Source of the DNA: Ectocarpus siliculosus
Lineage: Eukaryota; Sar; Phaeophyceae; Ectocarpales; Ectocarpaceae
Length of the DNA: 64,000 nucleotides
NCBI GenBank assembly: GCA_000310025.1
Contig: FN648938.1
Location: 451,315-515,314, forward strand
Reading direction: 5' to 3'
Part shown: positions 24,988 through 35,800 of the stretch, in pieces
How the letters are laid out: each line of letters opens with the position of its first letter
Position numbering within the stretch: position 1 is the first letter of the stretch
Notes under the pieces: generated by a model
What the model was told of the DNA's origin: nothing
Databases searched by the model: none
The model's input: only the letters and a program-made list of their open reading frames with translations
Position numbers and translations under genes: made by a program

Positions 24988-26722
24988 AGGCGACCTTCAG
25001 ACCAAGAATGTTGGGGCATTGACAAGAATATATGCCCTTGCTTGGAAAAGCTATCGGTATCATCGGTTGGTTGTGTCCGTGATCATGTGCTGTGCGCTTT
25101 TCTGGATGCTTTCTCGAGCCGCTCGCCGTTTGGGACTCAATACACAATTCACCGTGCGATAGCAGTATGAGCGGTGTTTTCCGTGATTGATTTCAAAATT
25201 CCTCAGCGTGCGGAGTTTCATCGACCGACGTTGCGTTCCTACAATATGGCAGTTTTGTGTGTAGCAGGCCATACAGGGTTCTCGACGCGGATCACCAGTG
25301 CTTAAGAAATTGGCGAACGTTCCCGTATCGAAGCACATCTATGGTGTCTGGTAGTTTCCTGTGAAGCCGGCGCAACGTGTACAACCCGAGTATCCGCAAA
25401 GGTTTGGTGTTGGCGTTGGGGGTGGTCTGAGTCTGATCGATGAACGGCTGCAGTGGACGTGCAGGTTGGCTGTGTAGGAGTATGACGCGTGACTGACTGG
25501 CTGGTATATCCACTGCGCGTGCGTCTCGAAAAGACAAGCCTTGATTGGCTTAGCCCTGAGCTACATTTCTCCTGGGTATCATCCCCCCATTTAGTTTCAT
25601 CCCCCCATTTAGTTGCAGCATGTTGTGAGCAATGCCACCAGCCAACGGTAGCGATCTGGTTTTTGAATATCACGTCGTGGGTGTTGAGGGTGTGACATGT
25701 TTGGTGTGGTTGTCGTTGCATGGCTGATCGGCATAGATAGGAAACGGTGGAGGTCCAGTGATTTTGCGCCAGTTCACTCGACGCGTGGACCAAGATCCCT
25801 CAGTAAATACTGTCACGAGGAACAACAAACTCCGTTTTCTCTCTTCGAAAAATTGTAACGTGTCCATTATTTGTCGACCTTTTCCGCGCATTTGCCAAGA
25901 GCTCCGCCTTGAGTTGTTTGAAAACGTTTCTTTGGTTTCCGGCCCTTGAATTCGTTGCCGTGCTCCAACGAAGATGTATGAGGCCTCTGACTCGGACCGG
26001 TGCTCTTACAGCAAACAGATAATTTCCGAAATGCGCGTTGTTGCCGAAACAACTGCTGCAAGCAATCGCTGGATGATACATTTTGGTCGATACAAGCTCG
26101 AGGGTGACGATTTCCGATGATCGTCGCCATAGTATCACGTCGACAACACGATCAGCCGCGCCAGATCCGAACCCGGAGAAGAGAGTCCGTTGTGTTTTTC
26201 ATCGGCACCTCGTCGAGGAGAGAAGAAGCGGGCAGGCAGACACGGCAGAGCTCCAAAACCTTCGCCCCAGGCACTCCCAGGATAGGTGTCCGCGCAGCTC
26301 GAAATCAGGCTTTCAGAACACCGACGGGCTCCACGTGAAAAGTTGAAGTCATCGCGCACCAAATCGATCGGTGAAAACACCAGCTCTGTACAGCTTTAAT
26401 GATTAAGCTGGTAGGATTTTTTGACTGAGCACGTGCTCTTCTTCATGTCAAACATTTTCTTCATGTGAAACCTTTTCGTTAAACAGGCTTTATTTTCAAC
26501 TCACTCCTCTACATGTAGGTTATTACGAAAAAAGGCGGGCGCTAGCCAACTGCTGTTCAATTTTTTTGTTGCATGACTCGTATATTGTGGCGAGTCCCCG
26601 TCACCATGCAAATCGTCAAGTGTTTTCCTTCCTCTGTTTGCGCCCTTGACCTACAATCTTTAGAACGATGCCAGAATGCATGCCCTCCGCTCCCGCAGCA
26701 CAGCTACGAGTGAGTGCCGGAA

Positions 26723-27079
26723 TCAGCTTTCTTTGGGAGCCTGCAGTCTGCACCAGCCATCAACAACTATTATTGTAGCACAGACTTGTTCATCGTTCCC
26801 TATTTCCCTATGTTCCATGTTTATATATGTACATAGGGTGCTGGGGTACCGGTTCAATGACCCTCCAAGTAGTCCATTCCCGTACAGGGGTAGCAACACA
26901 CACAATTTCATTGTGGCATCACACGACGAGCGCCAATATATTGCCGACCTCTTTGCGGACGTGAGACACTCGTAGGCTGAGAGTGCCTGCTCGAAGGGCA
27001 AAATGAACTGATCAAAATGCAACTCGCACCCACACTTGCGTCGTAGAAAGATTGTTAGTTGTTTCGATACCTCCTCCAT
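26723..27079 (-). CDS. Hypothetical ORF, 118 residues
   Basis: It has a true ATG and balanced amino-acid composition (FLRRKCGCELHFDQFILPFE), and ends in a Cys/Trp-containing tail. It is isolated, in AT-rich DNA, with no splice partners or motif. It may be a remnant or chance. Confidence 0.2.
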   Translation of the reverse strand: MEEVSKQLTIFLRRKCGCELHFDQFILPFEQALSAYECLTSAKRSAIYWRSSCDATMKLCVLLPLYGNGLLGGSLNRYPSTLCTYINMEHREIGNDEQVCATIIVVDGWCRLQAPKES

Positions 27080-29999
27080 CCTATATCATACGCTCCTACA
27101 CATATATAAACTAGGGGGAACGATTGCCCCCCCGCCCCCCAATGGGGCGGGCGGCCAGACTGATGGGTGCCAGACTCCCGTCGCAGGACCGGGGATGTCT
27201 GCACGGAGTCGATGTGTATCTATCTGGAGATGATGCGAGGAAGATGAAATTCTCCAATCACGCGGTTTCAATATGGACCATACGATACGCGGCATACAAT
27301 GAACAGCGCAAAAAAACAGTGTTGGGAAACGAAAGACAACGCCACAACGTGCGCCTTCAGCGCCATGCAATAATTATAAACGAAAGTGTCCGCATGAGAG
27401 CGACGGAGCCAATAATAATTTAATACATTCCGTAGTTGTTTTAGTCTCGAGCAGCAGTTGATGTATGCTTGATATCACAGCAGCAGTATCTTTTGCATTT
27501 CGGACGGGGGTTCGGACGCGGCGTATTCTTTGATCGTGAGACGGGTTGCAACAGCACGTCAATCGTGAAAAGAAATCGAGAGCGTAGGCCAAGGCCGAGA
27601 TCCCGTGATACATACATACATACATACATACATACATACATACGTAATTTACAGAACGTCGCCCTGCCGCGGATACATACATACATACCCCGCAAGGATG
27701 AAGAGAAAGAAGAAGGACAGCATGAAAAAAAACGGAATAAAAAAAGGTGAAGAAAAGCGGACGCCGGGAAATACTTGGTAGTCGATATGGATCTGGCCAG
27801 CATTTGACACACGGATCGGGCCAAAGACTCTACCTAATATGTGTGTAGTCTTTGATTCCTGATTCGTCGATTGGGCGAAAGTGGGGGCTACACTGTGGAA
27901 CAAGATTTTTTTGTCCACGCATGCGAGATGATCCACGGAGCCGCTCGCAGCTCCAATGAGGTGTGCTGGTGTGGTGTGCTGTGTGTGCTGTGCGCTGTGC
28001 TGGTTACTGTGCTGTGCACCATCGACATGTTCAGCTGGAAAGAGCGGGAGGAGAGAGGTTAGGCCTTGCTTTGGTCTTGGCAGCAACGTCACCGTCTAGG
28101 TTGGTAGCTGGCCACAGCAGGTCTCCTAGATTCTCGAAGTGACCACCTTTTTTCGCTGGAAATAGGAGCGCGGGGTAGTGTACCACCGGCACTCGTCTTC
28201 GGAAAGGTAGCTCACTGGTACCAGTAAATTGCGCTGTCGAGAAGGTCGGCTCGTATGTATGAGGAATGAATAACGCTGCTTACGCTTTGACTCTCAGCCG
28301 AATGTGAAGGTAAGCTCATCCTCAGGCCGGACTTGTATCTCGGGTGTTCATCAGTAAGCTCGACTCCAGACTAGCGCGGCAACGACATGACGAGCCCTTG
28401 CCCCGGTGCCCGGTGCCCTCGACGATACTAATTGCACGTCGTCTTTTCATCTTGAAGCCGCCAACCATCTTGAAGCCGCCAACCTTCAGGCCGCTTTGGT
28501 TATCTTGTTGCCAAGCGGAACGCGTGTAGCACGCGATGTATGCAAGCAAGGCTCCAGCAATATATGTCCCCCGACTCTTGGCAACACAATGAGCAGCAAG
28601 TTGTGTGCGTGCGGTTACAGCAGTGTACAGATCTCGCACGTGTATGTTGCAAAGAACCACCCGATGTCACAGACATAGCCTAGCCTGCCGGCCTTCCATC
28701 CTGAGCCGGATTTCGTCGTCGAGACGGTACAGTATACAAAAACGCGCAGACACACAGCTGGCGCCCCCGCGCTGTACTAAATCAGAGCGAGGCCCGCCTG
28801 TCTGGTGTCTGTAGATTGCAGCTGGCGTGCGAGTAGAGGCTTGTTGAGAGCGAGTCGATTGGGCGTGAACGGGTTGGAGATTACCAAATGGCGCATGTAG
28901 AGCATTCCGATTATAAGTACACCTCTCGTCTCTTGCCTGCCATACGTCCTTGACACCAAACGCGAAGCTGTAAGGTGTTCGGTGAGTTGCTGGATGGGTA
29001 GAGGCTAAATACAAATCTCCGGAGCAACCCGATGTATACGGCGGAGTTCGGCACCTTGCGCGGTGCTTTCTTGCACATGAAAAGCAGCGTGCATTGGCTG
29101 TTGCAGCCCTCGGAGATCGCGATAAGAAGGCTGTGCAAATATCTCGCGCATGTCCGACCAAATGTGCCGCGTGATACGATGCTCCTTGTGCGGGGTTGAG
29201 GTATTTTACCAGCGCTATTGGTACAGTAGTGGTGGTCCCGATATGCAGTATCGCGGCAAAATTCCTTGGCACAGCAACCTAGCCTGTACTATATTCCGAT
29301 TCAGGGACCTTCCCCCAGTCGCGCGGCCCCCGATGTAACGCGGTGTTTTTTGTCTGTCGCTACATCGCTATATGTCGGGACCCCCCTACAATACTGCTGT
29401 TGAATGTACATATCGACACCGCAAAGAGTAGCAGGTTGCGTTCCCTGGCTGTCTTCGTCACGCAGAGTGGCGTATTTTCGGTGCCATTCCCTACTGGCTC
29501 CAGCCCCTGGGGGGGGGAGGGGGGGGGACTCATAGTTGTGCATGCCGTAGTCGTTAGACCATTGACCTCGTATCCCTACAAAGCCGGGACGGAGCACGCC
29601 GGGTTCTCACCGGACCAGGCTCTCACATCACCAAGCGCGAAGCGTCGTGAGGTATTCGGCGAGTCGCATGAAGGGTGCTGCATCCTGCTAAGGGTGTTCA
29701 GCATCTTGTGCTTACTTGCTTGCGTACGGATGACAGCTGCGTATGACTTGATTTATTTTCTGGTGCTTTCACTTCCAGAGACAGTTATAAGCACTGTGTA
29801 ACTGCCTCGAGGGTGCTTGGCCAATTTAACACAACGTGGTGCGATTATCCCCCTTTGCGCGGAGTGAAGGTTCTCGACCCCGCACAGCATAATCAACTCG
29901 ACCACCATTGTGGTTACCACCCAAAAAAAAAATAGAGGTACAAAAAAAAGCGGTGAGCTGGTTGCCGGGCTCACGAAGTAATCGGCTTGTTTTACAACA

Positions 30000-30122
30000 T
30001 CGCTGCCAAGCGACGAAAACCTAACCCCGATGGCACACACCGGGGGGGGGCGGCATGTTTTACAACGTCGTTGCCAAGCGACGAAAACCCAACCCCGATG
30101 GCAAACATCGGGGGGGGACTGG
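30000..30122. repeat. Tandem direct repeat of about 63 bp
   Basis: Two adjacent units share TTTTACAAC, TCG, TGCCAAGCGACGAAAAC, CCCCGATGGCA and a terminal G tract, at about 29,990-30,048 and 30,055-30,117. They differ by a few substitutions. Confidence 0.8.
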
Positions 30123-30349
30123 GGGGCGGGCAATCAACATGACACGGTTCCACGTTTCCGCTGACGTGCATGATTCACGGAATCTCCCCCCATACCTCGT
30201 CCCAGGGCGTGTAGCGTCGAATGCCCCTTTCCAGACTCACACGACCGCGAAAGTACTCATTTCATACCGGCGGTCCCTTCTCGCTCCCCACCTATTCGCG
30301 TCTGCTGTTATCTCGCAAAAGGTCTGTTGCAAAGGTCAAGCGGGTAGTG

Positions 30350-32884
30350 ATGGAGGAAGCTGGAGGGAAGACCGACCCTCCTCCTTCTCCCGTGGAGGCC
30401 GCACGCCGATCTAGGTTCGTGCCCGAGTACCACCGACCCAAGTCATCCAGACCAAGGCCGCGGAGTGCGCTAGAAAAAGAACCTCCAGGATCGGGAGATC
30501 CCGCGTCTTTGCTCCTGGGAAGCGACCATGGGTCGGCTTGGGATATTCTGCAGTGGGTGAACACCGTCTTCGGACGTAGCCCTGCCCCCACGGCTACTCC
30601 TGCGCCTGCTACTCCTGCCGCTCCTATTGGTGCAAACGTCAGCCGTGCCGCCGGTGCCACGAGGGATGATACCGGTGGGGCTGGCAGCAGTTCCCCGTGG
30701 TCTTCGCGTTCTCCTGGCGGCAGCCACCCTTCGGGAGAGTTTTCCAGGCGAGCGCTGCTGTAGTCTGCCACCCTTCATGAAAGATTCTCGACCCCCTTCC
30801 GGGCGTGTAGTATGTGCTGCTGCTCCCCTCCTGCCACTGTTAACACACCCGCACGTCGACATGAAGTCGTGCGTACGCTTTGGCTTGGGTGCCCTGCGAC
30901 AGGTGGCCTGCTGCACCCACAAGACTGCATCACGGCTACGAGTAGAAAACATGTGTCGCGTGGTCAAACTGATTTGGTGTTTTTTGCCTGCCGTTGGTGA
31001 TATGTGCCATTTCCATGCCTCGGCGGTCTCACGCTGCCCCTCCCGGTAAATGCTTGGCATGTGGCCCAGCGCACAGCAGCCAACCGAGTCAAGCAGCATA
31101 CGTAGCTCTTGAGGCAGTCGGCGCGGTGCATTCCGCAACCATCCTGTCTCACCGTTCACTGCACATGGTTTCAATCTTACCGATGCTTACGCGCTTGGCG
31201 TCTGCTGGCTGTACTACAGCTTGGATTCTTTGGATGTGGGCCACCTTGGGCGCCTGGCGGGGTACGTCCTTGAGAGACTTAAGTCCTCCGAGCGCTGGAT
31301 CTGCGGCTGCAACCAGAGGTGCGTTTTTTTTTAATGTATGAAAGGCGTTCATCGTGGTGATAACCGCTGTTCGACTAGAATTGAGAAATTTCGCTTTTTT
31401 TTTATTGTTCATATCGTGCTGCCGCTTGTGTGTGTGTCACTACCACGCGGCCCTTGCTGTCAGCTCCTGCCGCTTGCTTGCTGTGCACCTTTCGGCATCT
31501 GCTGTTTGTTGTTTCCTGAAGTAGACTACGTATGGTACGAAGGGACGGTCGCAGCATCTCAACCCGTGGATGATGATGTCATGCAACCCACGTATCCGCA
31601 CGTGCGTGGAATCACCCAAAAAGCACGCGTGCATTATTGCTGTTTTTTTCTCGCGCTTGTTCTTCACGTTGCACTTCCCCTTGCCTGTGCCTTTCTTAAC
31701 GCGCGGTGCGATGTGGCGGCGCCACCTTAGCAATCGACCCCAAGCGCAGTTTTGCGAGCTCTGCTTCGTACCCCGCCCGAAGGGCAATCTAGTCGGCGGC
31801 GGCGGCGGCGGCTTCGGCAGACCCCGCAGCGATCAACCGGCTGGAGAGAGGGCAGTGAAAGGGTGGCCCCTTAAAGGCGGGGGCAGCAGTGAGAAGCTCG
31901 TCGGTGGCGATGAGCGTGGGTCTGACCAAAGCAAGGTGGTCGGAAGCAGGGAGGCCGAGGAGCCGAAGTTTAGCCTGCGCGAGGCGAACCTGTGGAGAAA
32001 GTTGCTGCAGCTTAGAGAGCTCCCGACGCAGGACTCCTTGGCGGTCTTTCCTGCGGGACTGGGTGAGAACAGCAGCTGGTGACACGTCCTCCGTTTTTCT
32101 GTGTCTCCTGGCCTTGATTTGTGGGGTCCGTTGGCCGATGGGTAGAAGTAGAAAGAGGCCGGTTTTCGCCGCCCATCCCATCTCTCCGGGCCTCTCCCTC
32201 CTTGTCATGCAGGGCAAAGTGTCGCATGCTTACCTTCTGGTCGTTCCTCTCGCGACCGCCGTGTGTACCTTGTGTGCGCGCTGCCAGACGCGACAGCAAT
32301 GAAGGCGATGCTTTGCGGCACGGAGCCGCGTCTGCTTTCGGGCCTTGTGCGGTTCCTCATGGAGTGCGACGAAGCTTTGGTGATGCGCCAGGATGACCAC
32401 CTGAACCCGCTCTACTCCCACTCGCCGGTAGGACAAGGGTTGCTTGCCGGAGGGCTCGTTTTTTTGCGATTGTAGGGTTGTAGTGGTGCTGCAATACACT
32501 GCCATGCTAGAGCTACTGCAGTCGTGATTGTCTTTCTCTGGATTGTGAGCATCTTGTCGCGCGTAGCGGATTCCTAGGTGGGGCCCACATGGGCAGCCGT
32601 GCAGAGGAGAACAAATGGTGTTGGATTCGTGCCGGAGGTTGCTTGACCAGGTTCGTGGGTCTCAAAACATGACGGAGTGCCTCCCCCACCCCCCCAAACG
32701 TCTCTGTATGTAACTCCCCTTCTTGGTCGCGTTGCTCCCTTCCTAACCTTCACCGTCCGCGCTACAACGTCCAGCTCGATCAGGGTGCCTTGCCTTCTAG
32801 ATGCGGCGACTCGAGCGCCAACGCGAAGATGTCATCTTCGCGCTGGCCCAGCTCTTCCCCGCTGCCATTGTGCTCGACCAATGA
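30350..32884 (+). CDS. Unidentified multi-exon gene with a Cys-rich block
   Basis: The secure 3' exons are 31118-31318, 31731-32062, 32288-32427 and 32801-32884 (TGA stop); all join in phase with GT-AG borders. They encode FNLTDAYALGVCWLYYSLDS, LERLKSSERWICGCNQ joined to NRPQAQFCELCFVPRP (a C-x-C, C-x2-C cluster that might bind metal), REANLWRKLLQLRELPTQDS, LSGLVRFLMECDEALVMRQD, and a last exon ending FPAAIVLDQ. A likely first exon begins at ATG 30350 (MEEAGGKTDPPPSPVEAARR, then SAWDILQWVNTVFGR). One small linking exon is proposed at 30946-30996. How the 5' exons join is unresolved. I do not recognise the family. Parts of the region are also open on minus, but phase continuity favours plus. 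Confidence 0.6.
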
Positions 32885-35800
32885 CAAGGCGCCTCATGGG
32901 GTAGGACACGGTGGGCGCAGCGGCGGTGGAGGCACGAGATCTCCTCCGATACGGGTTGATCGTGGTGGTGAACATCGACGGCGGAGACCTTGGAATCGCA
33001 CGGCCTCGTCCCCTTCCTTCTTGTCATCCGGCTCGTCGTCCGTGTCTGCGCGCGTGCCGTCGCCGCCGCCGCCTACGTCGCTGTTAGCTGAAGAAGTACA
33101 AGGGGTCGGCTCTGGCGTGGTTGCGGCACATCAGGTCCCTCCTCGGGCTGCATCTCCGCCGGAATGCCAGCAGCAGCAGCAGCAGCAGCAACGGCAGCAG
33201 CAACAGCAACAGCAACCGCAGCAGCAACAGCAACGGGAGGGTGCTCGATCTCCCTCGTGGAATTCGGCAGCCCCGGCACAGATAGGGCTATCAAACGGCA
33301 CCGTCTCAGGGAACATCAACCAAGGCCCTCCCCGCTCCGCGGTGAAAGTAACAGCAGTGCCTGCGACCCCCCCAGCGGCGGCCGCTGCAGCAGCACCTGC
33401 AGCCCAAGCCACCACGGGACCATCGGCTCGCCCCCTTTCCGACGACGCAGCGTCAGCCGTGCCGGCGACGAGTCACGACGAGGCGGTCGTGCGCTCTCCC
33501 GCGCACCCCGCTACCGCCGGCCGCCCGCCGCCCGAGCCGGTCGGGATGCCGCCGCGAGTCGCCGGAGCCAAGCGGCCGTCGGACGGGGGTAACCAAGCGG
33601 ACTCCGCCCAAGCGGGCGTCGTCGAGGGCGTCAGGCTCGCCCGGCAGATGTGGGAGCGGCGATCGAACAGTTCGAGGGAGCTGCAGCAGGAGGGCCGCAG
33701 GCGACTTGGCAGCAGGAGCAGAGACTCCCGGGAGAGGGCTCGCGTCCACCTGGGACACCCTTCGGCGGAGACGAGGCCCGGGTCGGGAGTGGAACACATG
33801 AAGGTGTGGCGGTTGGTTGCCGGCACGCCGACGTGGTGCTGGTGTTGTTTGCCCACTCTAGCTAGCCCTGTCGATGCTGTGCGGTAGGAAACAGCACGGT
33901 CCGTAGAGGAGGCTGTACATGTGTCCTAGAGAGAATGCCTTTCGTTTTTGCTCTCGACTCCCCACCCCCCCGCTCCACGCCTCCCCCCTCATTGTTTCGG
34001 TTGCACGCCGCTCTCCCCCCTGCACACAATCTTCGCAGGCCATGTTTGAGAAGAAGATTGTAGCCCCCTCGACGGAACGCAAAGACCCCGGCGTAGGGAC
34101 ACCCGGAAACGGCGAGGCTGGAGGAGAGAGAGGGGACACGCTGTTTGCTTCCTCGAGAATACCGTTGTTGGGTCGAGGCGCGATCCAACGGTCCGTCTCC
34201 TTGCTGGCCGGTATCTACACGCCGGCGGAGGCTTCTACCTCCGCTGCCGTTACGCCATCGCCAGCGGGGTCGGCAAAGCCGTTGGAGGGGCGATGGGCCC
34301 CGGCGCCCGTTGCCACTGCCGCTGCGGTAACCACCGCCACGAGTGGAGAAAAAACGTCCACGGATCATGAGCGGCGGGTTGCTCCGGCTGCCATCAGCTG
34401 CGGCAGCGGCGGCGGCGACAGCAATGGGGTACCTCCGCTGCCGGTAGAAGCGGCAACAGCGGTTGACGCGAGCGGCGGGGCAGCTCCTGGGGAGGGCGGT
34501 GCTGGCGTGAAGAGTCGGGCCCTTCCGCCGTCGGCGAAGGCCTTGGACACTAAGGAGATACCAGGAGGGAAGCGTACAATCGGTATTGTCAGTGAAGCTG
34601 CCAGAGGCAGCAACAGCAGCAGCATCAACAGCAGTAGCAATCCGTTTTTGAAGGCAGGAAGAGAGAGGTTGGCCGTGGGAATGGGAGGGGTGGTGAAAGA
34701 CACAGACGACCTGGGGGGGCACGAGCCGGTGCACGGGGAGAAGGGTAGAGCAAAGGAAGGGGCGTTGGCGGAAGAATCCAAGGGGTTAGACCGCGGGGCA
34801 GAAGCAACACGTTCAACAGCCGACCAAGTTCTTGGACCGCCGCCGCAACAGCAGTCGGGCGGGGATGGCGGGACGGCGGGGCAAGGCGACCAACTGACCT
34901 TCGCCCCACCGGTCCACCCCATCGCCGGCGTTGACCTCGCCATGAGTAGCGATGGTGGTGGCGAGGTGGTCCTTGGTTCGGTGGCCGCCGAGGGCCAGGC
35001 TCCGAGAGATAGCAGGAAGCCGCCCGCCGCCAAGAAGAGCAGGACGTTGACCCAAGACGAGATCTTCAAGTTCGGCGTCCTCGGCCCGGTGAGCTTGGAG
35101 AGCGAGAGCGTGGGGAGCGGGGACGGAGGCGAGGATGCCGCTGACTCCTGCGTCGGCGTGGGTGACGACATGCTCGGACGTGGGGGAGAGGGCGCGTCTC
35201 ATCTCCAGCCTCGTAGTTGCGCGGAGGGCGAGAGTGAGGACTATCCATGTGGGAAGGTGGGTCTTTTTTCCGTGGTTAAGGAGGCTGTGGACGACGGGGG
35301 TGAGGCAGCTGTTTGTGGCGGCGCGGACGAGCTCGACCGTGCCCGCGGCGAAGACGCCGCTGATTCCGGTGCTGCGGACGTCGCCGCTGCCGGTGCTGCT
35401 GAGTCGTGCGAAGAAGTGGCACCTTTTCCGGCGGCGGTGGCGGTTGCGTGCGAGCCTTCGCCGCAGCCGATCGAAGGTGAGGAGAACAGCGGAACGAACG
35501 AAGCGCTACCGGTTGCGGAGGAGGAAAAGGAAGGGGAGGTGCTGGCGGTAGAAACAAAGGCTAGTGGTTCTGCAAAAGCGGACGACCTGAGTGCTCCACC
35601 AGATGCGTCGAACGTGAAAGGCCCCTCGGGCATGCCCGTGCCCGCCGCTGAGGGTAGCCAGGCAACCGGGTCGCGTCCCGCAGATGTGACGTTGGCGGGG
35701 GCGTCGTCGAGAGCATCGCATGGGTTTGACACGCCACCTTCTCCTTTCAGAGAAGATGGCTTTGCCGGAAGCAGCCCAATGACGACCCCGTCCCCCCCCG

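Larger units (their letters stand above)
24988..30349. other. Long stretch without a confident gene
   Basis: Two minus-strand frames are unusually long for the background but lack recognisable motifs or partners: 27079-26723 (118 residues, starts MEEVSKQLTIFLRRKCG) and 29272-28667 (201 residues). A duplicated 18-bp block (TCATCCCCCCATTTAGTT) occurs at 25,580-25,615, and CATA repeats at 27,606-27,642. Otherwise I see nothing. Confidence 0.4.

Noticed and set aside
28667-29272. 201-residue minus-strand frame as a gene
   Set aside because: No motif, no supporting splice sites, and two other frames are also partly open. It was left as background.
30292-30771. Minus-strand 159-residue frame
   Set aside because: The plus strand has an ATG and a better-composed product (SAWDILQWVNTVFGR).
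31191-31306. Minus-strand exon with GTAAGC donor (PALGGLKSLKDVPRQAPKVA)
   Set aside because: The plus strand over the same bases reads FNLTDAYALGVCWLYYSLDS and joins in phase to the next two exons.
31789-32217. Minus-strand frame reading SPQVRLAQAKLRLLGLPASD
   Set aside because: It looked protein-like, but the plus-strand reading joins in phase to clear exons on both sides and was preferred.
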